A stretch of 50,242 nucleotides of DNA. Source: Bacteroidales bacterium. Its GTDB lineage: Bacteria; Bacteroidota; Bacteroidia; Bacteroidales; Muribaculaceae. The stretch's first letter is position 1. Every line of letters begins with the position of its first letter. Both the position numbers and the translations under genes were made by a program. Where the stretch lies: contig SFFL01000013.1 in NCBI GenBank assembly GCA_004557825.1, positions 1 to 50,242 on the forward strand, in the 5' to 3' direction. The notes beneath the pieces were generated by a model. That model was not told where the DNA came from, searched no databases, and saw only the letters and a list, made by a program, of their open reading frames with translations. This document shows, one piece after another, positions 38,586 through 46,584 of the stretch.

Positions 38586-41500
38586 TTCTTATCAGGGCTC
38601 TTATGACAAATCTGCGAGAATTTGCAATAGTTGCAGGTATGATTGTCGGCACACATCGTAAACGGAATCTCCGGGTTGAACAGATCGTAGAGAATATTGT
38701 ACATCATGGCGTTGAATTCCGGCAGATAGTCGCGATAGTCGGCCACTGTCGCCTTGCCGATGCGCAACGGTTCGAAGGAACGTGTGGCCACCCGCTGGAT
38801 GGAGTAAATCCAGGGTTGAATGGCAATGTCGGTCTGGGATGTGTGCTGGGCGTAGGCCTGGCAGTAGAGAAAGAGCTGCAGCATAGCCTTGTTGCGCTTG
38901 CGCGAACCAACGTCTTGAAACATCTCATCCACGCTCCCGCAGAATGTTTCGTCGGCGCCGGTCTTGTAGTCGATAAAGCGCAAAGTGGGGTCGATAGGGT
39001 TTTCCGGAGTGCCGTGGTAACGGTCGATGCGGTCAATCTTATAAGTGAAATTGATCGATATGGAATCGCTGCCGTCGGAAATTGTGAGGGGCTTTTCGGC
39101 GCTCTCATATTCGCTGCTGATATACTCGAAATCACCCGCCTTTATTTCATTGTCAAGAGCCAGGAGCACATAGCGCTGAATGAGGTTCCCGAAAATTTCG
39201 GCGTCGCCGGTAAGAGGTATATCCAGCCGGTCATCCGGAAGCACATTATAGTGCTTGTTGATTCTTCGCACAATCACCTGCTGCAGAGCCACCTTTCCCT
39301 GTTTGATGCGAGAAAGGCTCTCGCGGTTGAATAACGGCACGGAATCCTTGCGCGCATCGTAGATGTCCTGGAATACTCCGTGCACGATGGTGCCGAAGGT
39401 CGAGGCATCCATATAGTCGTGGATTTCATCCTCGCGGTTATAGCCTTCAATATATGAGAGATAGAACGACAGCGGACAGTTGATGTAAAGGTTGATAGAG
39501 CTGGCCGACAACTTGCGAGGTGCGGCGCCCTGAGGGAAGCGCGGGTCGGTTGGCGCAAGAAACTTATACAACTCTTTGAGGATACGCGGCGTCTTGCGAA
39601 TTTCTATCTCGGTGTCTATGCGGCGGGGCATACTGTAGCCGAGTACCCTCGTTTCGGTTTTGCCGGGGAGGTAGATATGCTGCAGCTGACTGATATATCG
39701 CGATGGCTGGCCACCTCCCACACCCTTGTCGCGGGCGTCGTAGAGGAGGAACACACGCCTTGCGCGTGAAATCATCCGGTAGAAATAATAGGAGTAGATG
39801 CTCTCCTGATGGTCGAGCGTAGACATACCGTAGGCCCGGCGCAGATGCGTGGGGATGAACGACTTCTGGAAATGCTTGCGCGGGAAGATGCGCTCGTTCA
39901 TCGACGGGATGATGATATTCTCGAAATCAAGGCCTCGGGTTTCAAGCACACCCATTATCTGCAGGCCGTTGAGAGGGCGACCTTCGTAGTGCACGGTCTC
40001 GCCGCCAACCAAACGTTCCAGCAGGTGGAAGAGGGTGGTGTCGGCTGTGTATATCTCGTTTTTGCCAAGATATTTCGGAATAAGTGCTTTCAGACGGTTA
40101 ATGGCTGCAAGATATGCCCTGACAAGCATACGGTCAACCAGCGCCGCTGCTCCCACCGGTTTTGCATCGGAGAGGTCTGAGCCGTCGAAATCATCGATTA
40201 TTGCCTCGTCATCGGCATCTGAGGGCGCCTTCTTACTGTCAGGGGAGTAAGCCTCCCATTGTTCAAGAAGCCAGTGAAAAAGCGACTCGAAGTAGGAAAA
40301 GACCTCATCGGCATCTCCGGTGTTCTCTACATATTTAAATATAGGATTGAAAATCGGATAATGCTCCTCGATAAACGACTGGCTGATGTTATAGATGCGG
40401 CGCTGTGTGATTTCGCTGATGATGCGGGCTGTGGCGTCGGGAAATATTTGGCGCAGAAGCGGATGCGTGAGAATCCGGGTTACATCCTCGTAGTAGAACA
40501 CCGGCTCCACGCCGTGCTGCTTGCGTGCGCGTATATGCAGCGAAACAATCGACTTGACCAGGGCTGCCGCACGGCTGTCGCGCAGACGGTAGCCCATAGT
40601 GAGGTTGACCGGACTGACCTTCGCAGGGAGCGACATAAGCACACTGTTGACGATGCTCTCCTGCGGAAGCACTATGGCGGTGCGCCGGAGCGATTCCGGG
40701 GTGATGGCGTCCTCATCGGCGTAGAGCGCATTGACGATGGCGCCGCACACCTTGGCTTGCCCGGCGATTGAACCTACACCGGTGATTTCGATTTTCGGGA
40801 AATGGTCGACCGGTTTAACGCAGTCGTACAGCGATTTAAACTCCTTGATATATTTGTTGAGAGAGTAAACGGCGGTGTTGCCGTGATTGCGCAGGGCCGG
40901 TGAAGCATTGTCGAAATAGAAATCGGCCATCGGCCCGAGTCCGTCGTCGGGCGCGGGGAGGTCGCGCATACGCCGGAAGATGGTTTCTTCGGCGGTGGTG
41001 AGCATATTGAAGCCCACAAACACGTAGCGCCTGTAGGCAAACTGCGAGCTGCGCCACTGCTTTATGGCGTCGGCGGCTTCACGGGCTGCCATACCGGGGT
41101 ATGCCATATCCAGCGCTTCGAGCTGTCGGCGGTACTCCCGGTAGACATCGAGCATCACCTGCCAGAGTTTCAGGAATTCTATTGTCTTCCCTTGCTTTTC
41201 TCCTTCCGGATCATCCTCGTCGGTGGCGTTGTGGCGTATGTGATTCCAGAACCGGTCGCCGTGGCGCGAGAGATTGTCCACATCCCAGTGCCGCTTGATT
41301 TCCTCCAGCACTTCATCACTGATAAAATTGGATGATATGGACAGCTCGTTGGAGAGATTCGGGAAAATCTGCTCCGGGTCTACCATATAAGAATCCACAT
41401 CATTGAAGTCGCCGATAAGCATATCGGCCCAGCGCTGAAATTTGTTGAAGTCAATCGACTCGGCCATCAGCCTCGACTCTCGGGAGTCGCCGCAGCGGTT

Positions 41501-41803
41501 GAGAATAGACTGCCGGTAAGCGCGGTAGAGGATGAAAATCAACTCGATGCGGTCGGGCTGTTTATGTGGCACAAGTTCTTCGGTAAATTCGCTGATAGTG
41601 ACCGTGGCCGGGTGAGGAGTGTGAACGCCGTGAGCCTGTAGCGCCCGCGAAAAAGCGTGATTGAAGAAAACGATGTTTCGTTTGTTGGGGAACACAAAGC
41701 AGTAGCGGGCAAGGCTTTGGGCTTCGTTTAGCACGTATGCTTCTGCTATGCTGTAGAGAAAGGGTTTTATGGTATTTGCGTCGGAATTGTCGCGGGCAGC
41801 CAT
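38579..41803 (-). CDS. AddB-like PD-(D/E)XK nuclease/helicase-fold protein
   Basis: A 1074-residue DNA repair protein resembling AddB/RexB, the inactivated-helicase nuclease subunit of AddAB recombination machinery. The N-terminus (ARYCFVFPNKRNIVFFNHAF) shows the degenerate helicase-like fold without a normal Walker A. The C-terminal nuclease has RFIDYKTG (catalytic DxK region, about residue 955) and a cysteine cluster, CADNHTCNYCKFSQIC, close to the end, which together with an upstream Cys would hold an iron-sulfur cluster. An AddA helicase-nuclease gene is not in the window. It overlaps hemW by 7 nt and follows the delta' gene by 51 nt. Confidence 0.8.
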   Translation of the reverse strand: MAARDNSDANTIKPFLYSIAEAYVLNEAQSLARYCFVFPNKRNIVFFNHAFSRALQAHGVHTPHPATVTISEFTEELVPHKQPDRIELIFILYRAYRQSILNRCGDSRESRLMAESIDFNKFQRWADMLIGDFNDVDSYMVDPEQIFPNLSNELSISSNFISDEVLEEIKRHWDVDNLSRHGDRFWNHIRHNATDEDDPEGEKQGKTIEFLKLWQVMLDVYREYRRQLEALDMAYPGMAAREAADAIKQWRSSQFAYRRYVFVGFNMLTTAEETIFRRMRDLPAPDDGLGPMADFYFDNASPALRNHGNTAVYSLNKYIKEFKSLYDCVKPVDHFPKIEITGVGSIAGQAKVCGAIVNALYADEDAITPESLRRTAIVLPQESIVNSVLMSLPAKVSPVNLTMGYRLRDSRAAALVKSIVSLHIRARKQHGVEPVFYYEDVTRILTHPLLRQIFPDATARIISEITQRRIYNISQSFIEEHYPIFNPIFKYVENTGDADEVFSYFESLFHWLLEQWEAYSPDSKKAPSDADDEAIIDDFDGSDLSDAKPVGAAALVDRMLVRAYLAAINRLKALIPKYLGKNEIYTADTTLFHLLERLVGGETVHYEGRPLNGLQIMGVLETRGLDFENIIIPSMNERIFPRKHFQKSFIPTHLRRAYGMSTLDHQESIYSYYFYRMISRARRVFLLYDARDKGVGGGQPSRYISQLQHIYLPGKTETRVLGYSMPRRIDTEIEIRKTPRILKELYKFLAPTDPRFPQGAAPRKLSASSINLYINCPLSFYLSYIEGYNREDEIHDYMDASTFGTIVHGVFQDIYDARKDSVPLFNRESLSRIKQGKVALQQVIVRRINKHYNVLPDDRLDIPLTGDAEIFGNLIQRYVLLALDNEIKAGDFEYISSEYESAEKPLTISDGSDSISINFTYKIDRIDRYHGTPENPIDPTLRFIDYKTGADETFCGSVDEMFQDVGSRKRNKAMLQLFLYCQAYAQHTSQTDIAIQPWIYSIQRVATRSFEPLRIGKATVADYRDYLPEFNAMMYNILYDLFNPEIPFTMCADNHTCNYCKFSQICHKSPDKKW

Positions 41804-41854
41804 CGGCGGGAAAGATTGGTTTGATGGGGGGGAGATTAAGGAGTGGAGGAGGGA

Positions 41855-42973
41855 CTATTTTTTGAGAAGGAGAATCACCTTTACGGCTACGTCGAAGAAG
41901 ATGATTTTGGCGTTGCCGTTGGCGAGGATGTCAATGCGCGCCTTGTCGAAAAGCTGTGAAAGCTGCTCCACATTGCGCTCGTTGATGAAAGGGGAAAACT
42001 TGCTGGAGAATGTCTGTTCGGCCCTTGTGAGATAATTCAGGCCGGGCACGCGGATGTTGGCGATGAAATTCTCGCGAGTCTGCCGCTGGCAATATTCGCA
42101 GAACCGAGCGCTCTGTTCGCGGCCGAGCGCGGCCACATCCTGGCTCCATTTCTTGAGCAAGGCAATCTTGCGCTGATAGGCCAGACGCATCAGCGACTGG
42201 AAAAATTCAAGAAATTTTGTCAGCTCCGCATTGTCGGTGTAGATTTTTTCAGCTTCCAGCAGGCTACCCTCAGCCAGGTGCGCCACGGCCATAGCATCGG
42301 CCGGGTCAATAGCGTGGCGGGCGGCCAGATAGGAAGCTACCTCGCTGTCGGCCAGGCGCTTCACCTCTACGCGCTGCAGACGCGAGTATATTGTGGGGAG
42401 GATCTCTCCGGGATTGTTCGACACGAAGATAAATCTCACCCCGGGCAGCGGGTCCTCAATGAGTTTGAGCAGCTTGTTGGAGCACTGAATGTTCATCTTT
42501 TCGGGAAGCCACATCACCACCACCTTGCAGGAGGCTCCGTGAGCCGTGAAGGATAGCTTGTGAATGATATCCTGCGATTCATCGACATAGATTACCGGCT
42601 GGCCGTTGGGATTGCCGAGCATACTCTGCCACAAGCCAAACGACATATACGGGCTTTTGGTGAGGAAATCCTTCCACTGCGGGGCGAATATGTCGCTGAC
42701 GGCACCTCCGGCCGATTTCAGCACCGGGAACGAGTAGATGGTGTCGATATGGTTGAAGGTGGCGTGCTGCACACAGGAGGGGCATTTGCCGCAAGGCTCG
42801 CCATTCTGCCTGTCGGTGCAGTGGAGATACTGCACGGCGGCACGGGCCAGTGCGAACTTCCCTACGCCTGCCGGCCCTTCGAGCAGCAGTGCGTGGGGTA
42901 GTCGGTCTGAGTCGATCATAGCGCGCAGACGCTCTTTGGGGCCTTCCTGGCCTAATATGTCGGAGAATTTCAT
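41855..42973 (-). CDS. holB: DNA polymerase III delta' subunit
   Basis: Clamp-loader subunit, 372 residues from the ATG at 42973. This start gives MKFSDILGQEGPKERLRAMI, the family N-terminus; the upstream extension is unrelated. The nucleotide-binding loop is GPAGVGKF, and the zinc-binding cysteines appear in CTDRQNGEPCGKCPSC. The central segment NKLLKLIEDPLPGVRFIFVSNNP is the usual SRC-region equivalent. It sits between the hemerythrin-LuxR regulator (46-nt gap) and the AddB-like nuclease. The last Thr of the Walker loop is replaced by Phe, so ATP hydrolysis is unlikely, as in other delta' subunits. Confidence 0.88.
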   Translation of the reverse strand: MKFSDILGQEGPKERLRAMIDSDRLPHALLLEGPAGVGKFALARAAVQYLHCTDRQNGEPCGKCPSCVQHATFNHIDTIYSFPVLKSAGGAVSDIFAPQWKDFLTKSPYMSFGLWQSMLGNPNGQPVIYVDESQDIIHKLSFTAHGASCKVVVMWLPEKMNIQCSNKLLKLIEDPLPGVRFIFVSNNPGEILPTIYSRLQRVEVKRLADSEVASYLAARHAIDPADAMAVAHLAEGSLLEAEKIYTDNAELTKFLEFFQSLMRLAYQRKIALLKKWSQDVAALGREQSARFCEYCQRQTRENFIANIRVPGLNYLTRAEQTFSSKFSPFINERNVEQLSQLFDKARIDILANGNAKIIFFDVAVKVILLLKK

Positions 42974-43019
42974 AGCTAATTCGGGTGGATGAGCCGGTAG
43001 AAGTGAGGCGGAACGGGAT

Positions 43020-44072
43020 TTAACTGATGCCGGAGCGGGGAATCTCGCTGATGTCAAGCAGGCCGTTGACAATTGCGAAGATAGTCAGGCCGGAAGGGGA
43101 GTGTATGCCCAGTTTCGCGGAAATGTTGCGGCGGTGAGTAGCCACGGTGTGAACCGAGAGGAAAAGTTTTGCTGCAATCTCCTTGTTCAGCAGGCCGCGG
43201 GCTATCAGGCATATAATCTCCTTTTCGCGGTCGGAGAGCGATGCCAGTTTCTCGGCATCGGTGGCCGAAGAGATCTCTTTCTCGCCCGACTGATTGCTGC
43301 GCGAGGCATTTGCGGCCGGAAAACGATTGTCGTTTTCGGCATCCTCTTTCTCAATACGTTGCTCAAGCTGCCTCACAGCGGGAATGAACAGGTCGTCCTC
43401 AGCCCGGCAGTGGAAATTCAGATCCTGCTCGCAGGTTATGATATCATACAGCGCCGATGTGAGCAAGTCGTTTCCTTTGCCGGGGTAATATCTTACGATT
43501 AAGTCCTTAAGTTCCTGCAGCTTCGGGGCGATGGCCGTGTGGCCGCGTCGGTAGCTTTCGATGGAGTAGTTGCGAGAATCGCTGCGGTCGAGCAACGACT
43601 CAACGTAGGGGAAAACGTGGTCGTTCTCCACCTCCATGTGTGTGCGCACCTCTGTGGCGAAATCGTCGTAGAATTTGATTATGAGAAAACCGATCGAGTC
43701 AACGCTGGCAATGTCGATGGCTTCGATGAGTTTTCGCCGTATCATAGGAATTTGGAAATCAAGGAAATAATTGTGAGCCTGCTTGAAATATTCCATCAGT
43801 TGCTCCATATCGATATTCTCGATGGAATAATCGCGTCCGGAGAGGTAATTGATGACAGTGAGGAATGTGTTGCAGTCGATTCCCTGCTGGTCGCAGACCT
43901 CCTTCACCGACTTGTCGCCGAAGCCCAGGGATATGCCGAAACGCACCAGCGTCATCAGCAGCAGTGAATTGTCGGAGATTACCGACCTCATCGGCTGCGA
44001 GGCATCGTAGGGAGGACGCCGGAGTGGCGCGTTGCATTTACCTATTGTCAGTTCTTCTTTCTCTTTTTCCAT
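43020..44072 (-). CDS. Hemerythrin-like di-iron sensor fused to a LuxR-type DNA-binding domain
   Basis: A 350-residue probable transcription regulator. Residues 30-78 (SLLLMTLVRFGISLGFGDKSVKEVCDQQGID) resemble the N-terminal domain of ScdA/YtfE repair-of-iron-centres proteins. A hemerythrin-like four-helix bundle follows, with conserved ligand positions H100, H145/E149 (RTHMEVEN), H178 (RRGHTAI) and H221/E225 (FHCRAEDDLFIP). After a polar linker the GerE/LuxR helix-turn-helix spans about 276-340 (LSDREKEIICLIARGLLNKEIAAKLFLSVHTVATHRRNISAKLGI). It probably senses oxygen, nitric oxide or iron state and controls stress genes (inference). Its start overlaps the HIRAN gene by 25 nt. Confidence 0.82.
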   Translation of the reverse strand: MEKEKEELTIGKCNAPLRRPPYDASQPMRSVISDNSLLLMTLVRFGISLGFGDKSVKEVCDQQGIDCNTFLTVINYLSGRDYSIENIDMEQLMEYFKQAHNYFLDFQIPMIRRKLIEAIDIASVDSIGFLIIKFYDDFATEVRTHMEVENDHVFPYVESLLDRSDSRNYSIESYRRGHTAIAPKLQELKDLIVRYYPGKGNDLLTSALYDIITCEQDLNFHCRAEDDLFIPAVRQLEQRIEKEDAENDNRFPAANASRSNQSGEKEISSATDAEKLASLSDREKEIICLIARGLLNKEIAAKLFLSVHTVATHRRNISAKLGIHSPSGLTIFAIVNGLLDISEIPRSGIS

Positions 44073-44566
44073 TTCCAGAGGTTGAATTCGGCATCGGTTT
44101 TGGAGCGAGCGACCGCTTGATTCTTGCCGGCTGCGGTTTGCGGCTCACCGGCTGCGGTTCGCGCGTTATCGGCAGAGGCCTGCTCCTTTTCAGTGGAGGT
44201 TTGCTTTCTGTCGGCTTTGTTCTTTTTGTCGGTGCGGCGCACTATGCTCACAATCAGGCCAATCTGCTTGTCGTAATCGGCGGAAGGGTCGAGCCTGGAG
44301 AGTGTGGCTGAAAAGGCATCGCCCCAGCCCATATCGAGCAGCTGCGCCAGAGGGCGGTTGCAGCTCATCGGCAGGAATCCGAGCATGTAAGTGCCGGAAT
44401 CGGTTGTGGCGAATATCGCCACGGCAGAATCGTCGTGCTGATTGTCGCGGTCGCGCCTTAATTCCAGGGGCATACCGGGCCTGAGACCATCCCAGGCAAG
44501 GTCGGCCTGGTGATAACGGCGTCCGGCCACGTAGGTGTCGAAGTAATATATTCGGTCGGTACTCAT
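44048..44566 (-). CDS. Small HIRAN-domain protein
   Basis: A 172-residue protein whose first 100 residues match the HIRAN fold (YVAGRRYHQADLAWDGLRPGMPLELRRDRDNQHDDSAVAIF, YMLGFLPMSCNRPLAQLLDMGW). HIRAN domains bind DNA ends or damaged DNA and are often attached to helicases or nucleases; here the domain stands alone. The rest is a charged low-complexity tail (TSTEKEQASADNARTAAGEPQTAAGKNQ) ending in KWKKRKKN. It is first in a minus-strand run leading to the hemerythrin-LuxR, holB and AddB-like genes, with overlap into the next gene. Confidence 0.72.
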   Translation of the reverse strand: MSTDRIYYFDTYVAGRRYHQADLAWDGLRPGMPLELRRDRDNQHDDSAVAIFATTDSGTYMLGFLPMSCNRPLAQLLDMGWGDAFSATLSRLDPSADYDKQIGLIVSIVRRTDKKNKADRKQTSTEKEQASADNARTAAGEPQTAAGKNQAVARSKTDAEFNLWKWKKRKKN

Positions 44567-44594
44567 CGAATTAGGGGGCGGAGGCGAAAAAATG

Positions 44595-44602
44595 CAAAAT
44601 TA
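44595..44602 (-). promoter_or_regulatory. -7 box upstream of the HIRAN gene
   Basis: TAATTTTG on the minus strand, about 28 nt before the ATG at 44566. The -33 element is weak. It could drive the whole HIRAN-to-hemW run. Confidence 0.45.
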
Positions 44603-44762
44603 AGCAGTGGCGCTCCAAACATTAAGAATTTACCCACAAAAATAGCGAAATAAGGCTGAAATAGCAAATAATTTTACACTTTTGATGTAATTCCGTAAAA
44701 TCAATTATTTACAGGATAAGGAATTTACTGGATAAATAGTGTGCTAAACCAAAAAAAATGCT

Positions 44763-44770
44763 TACCTTTG
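44763..44770 (+). promoter_or_regulatory. -7 box of the glycogen synthase promoter
   Basis: TACCTTTG, a full match to TAnnTTTG, about 41 nt before the ATG at 44812. A weak -33 candidate, GTGT, lies 20 nt upstream. Confidence 0.5.
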
Positions 44771-44811
44771 CAGCGTAAAAGGAAATATTCCCTACAATCT
44801 GATTTTTGAAA

Positions 44812-46488
44812 ATGAAATTTGATTCCCTGAATCTCGATATGATTTTTGAGACAAGCTGGGAGGTATGTAACAAAATCGGTGGTATTTACACCGTTTTGTC
44901 TACAAAAGCCCAGACTTTGCAGAATCTCTATAAGGATAAAACGATATTCATAGGTCCGGACGTATGGACTGCCGACAGCCCGTCGCCCTATTTTTCGGAA
45001 GTGCCATCGCTGTTGAAACCATGGCGCGACAAAGCCAGCCTCCCCGAGGGCGTTACCGTAAGGGTAGGGCGCTGGAATATCCCCGGTAAACCCATTGTAA
45101 TTCTGGTTGGTTTCCAGGGGATGTACAAACTCAAAGATTACTATTATGGCGAAATGTGGGAGCGCTACGGCGTGGATTCCCTGCACGGCTACGGCGATTA
45201 CGATGAGGGGTGCACATTTGCCCTGGCCGCCGGCGCAGTGATTGAAAGCATCTGCAACTATAAGCGCCTCCGCCATAAGAGTGTGATAGCACATTTCGAC
45301 GAATGGACCACTGGAATGGGGCTGCTCTACACCAAATGGAAAGTGCCCTATGTCGGCACCGTGTTCACTACCCACGCCACCTCCATCGGCCGCAGCATCT
45401 GCGGCAATGGTAAACCGCTTTACGACTACCTGCCAGGCTATAACGGCGACCAGATGGCCCGTGAACTGAATATGGAGTCGAAGCACTCGCTTGAAAAGGC
45501 TGCCGCTCACAATGCCGACTGCTTTACCACGGTAAGCGACGTCACAGCCGCCGAGTGCGAGCAGTTGCTCGATATCCGTCCGCAGGTGGAGACCCCCAAT
45601 GGCTTCCCCGCCGACTGGGCTCCCTCGAAGACTAAACAGCGCCGCGCCCGTCAGACAGCCCGCGAGGCTATGCTGAATGTCGGCTCGAAGTTAGCCGGGC
45701 GCACCCTCCCCGAAGATACATTTATTGTGGCCACCTCCGGCCGCTGCGAATACCGCAACAAAGGCATCGACGTATTCCTCGATTCCGCAGCCCGTCTGCG
45801 CTCGTTGAATCCGTCGCGTCAGTTGCTCCTCTATATCCTTGTGCCGGCCTGGCCCAAGCAGCCTCGCGCCGACCTCAAGGCCAAACTTGAGGCTAAGGAT
45901 ACCTCTGCCGCTCCGATGCAGGATGCCGCCATCACTCACGAGCTGAACAATCCTTACGAAGATACTATCATCAACCGTGTGCGTCAGCTCGGTTTCGCCT
46001 CCCATACCGACAATGAAAAGGTACAGGTGGTTTATGTGCCCTGCTATCTCAATGGCGACGACGGCATCTTCAATATCACATATTATGATATGCTTGCCGG
46101 CGTTGACCTCACAGTCTTCCCTTCTTACTATGAGCCGTGGGGCTATACTCCGCTTGAAAGCGTGGCTTTCGGTGTGCCCACCGTCACCACTTCGCTCAGC
46201 GGTTTCGGCCAGTGGGTGCTCTCCTCGGGCAACAACGGCTTCGACAAGAGCGGCGTGGATGTGGTGCTCCGCAATGATTCCAACTATGGCGATGTCGTAG
46301 AGAAGGTGTCGCAGGATATGCTTGCCCTCTCCAACGCTTCCGCCGAGGCAATGGCCTCCTTCTCGGCCGCAGCTCGCAAGACTGCCGATAAGGCCGAGTG
46401 GAATTACTTCATTACATATTATATAGAGGCATACCGCCGTGCGCTCACCGCTGCCGACGGTCGCCGCGCCGATGTCTCCAAAGAATAA
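44812..46488 (+). CDS. Glycogen synthase, eukaryote-like GT3 type
   Basis: Cytoplasmic enzyme that elongates glycogen. The start is placed at the ATG at 44812; the in-frame TTG two codons earlier is less likely. The N-terminus FETSWEVCNKIGGIYTVLSTKAQTL resembles eukaryotic GYS proteins (GT3) more than bacterial GlgA (GT5). Further GT3 features are the nucleotide-sugar region TFIVATSGRCEYRNKGIDVFLDSAARL and FPSYYEPWGYTPLESVAFGVPTVTTSLSGFG near the C-terminus. The segment YVGTVFTTHATSIGR is also family-typical. A phosphorylase follows about 100 nt downstream, so glycogen synthesis and breakdown are encoded side by side. GT3 synthases usually use UDP-glucose. Confidence 0.9.
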   Translation: MKFDSLNLDMIFETSWEVCNKIGGIYTVLSTKAQTLQNLYKDKTIFIGPDVWTADSPSPYFSEVPSLLKPWRDKASLPEGVTVRVGRWNIPGKPIVILVGFQGMYKLKDYYYGEMWERYGVDSLHGYGDYDEGCTFALAAGAVIESICNYKRLRHKSVIAHFDEWTTGMGLLYTKWKVPYVGTVFTTHATSIGRSICGNGKPLYDYLPGYNGDQMARELNMESKHSLEKAAAHNADCFTTVSDVTAAECEQLLDIRPQVETPNGFPADWAPSKTKQRRARQTAREAMLNVGSKLAGRTLPEDTFIVATSGRCEYRNKGIDVFLDSAARLRSLNPSRQLLLYILVPAWPKQPRADLKAKLEAKDTSAAPMQDAAITHELNNPYEDTIINRVRQLGFASHTDNEKVQVVYVPCYLNGDDGIFNITYYDMLAGVDLTVFPSYYEPWGYTPLESVAFGVPTVTTSLSGFGQWVLSSGNNGFDKSGVDVVLRNDSNYGDVVEKVSQDMLALSNASAEAMASFSAAARKTADKAEWNYFITYYIEAYRRALTAADGRRADVSKE

Positions 46489-46584
46489 TCCGGAAGGCAC
46501 ATATATAATTTGTAATATCAAACGATATTTTACCTACATTCATAATAAACGAAAAATAATAATCATACTATTTAGTTTTTCCAT

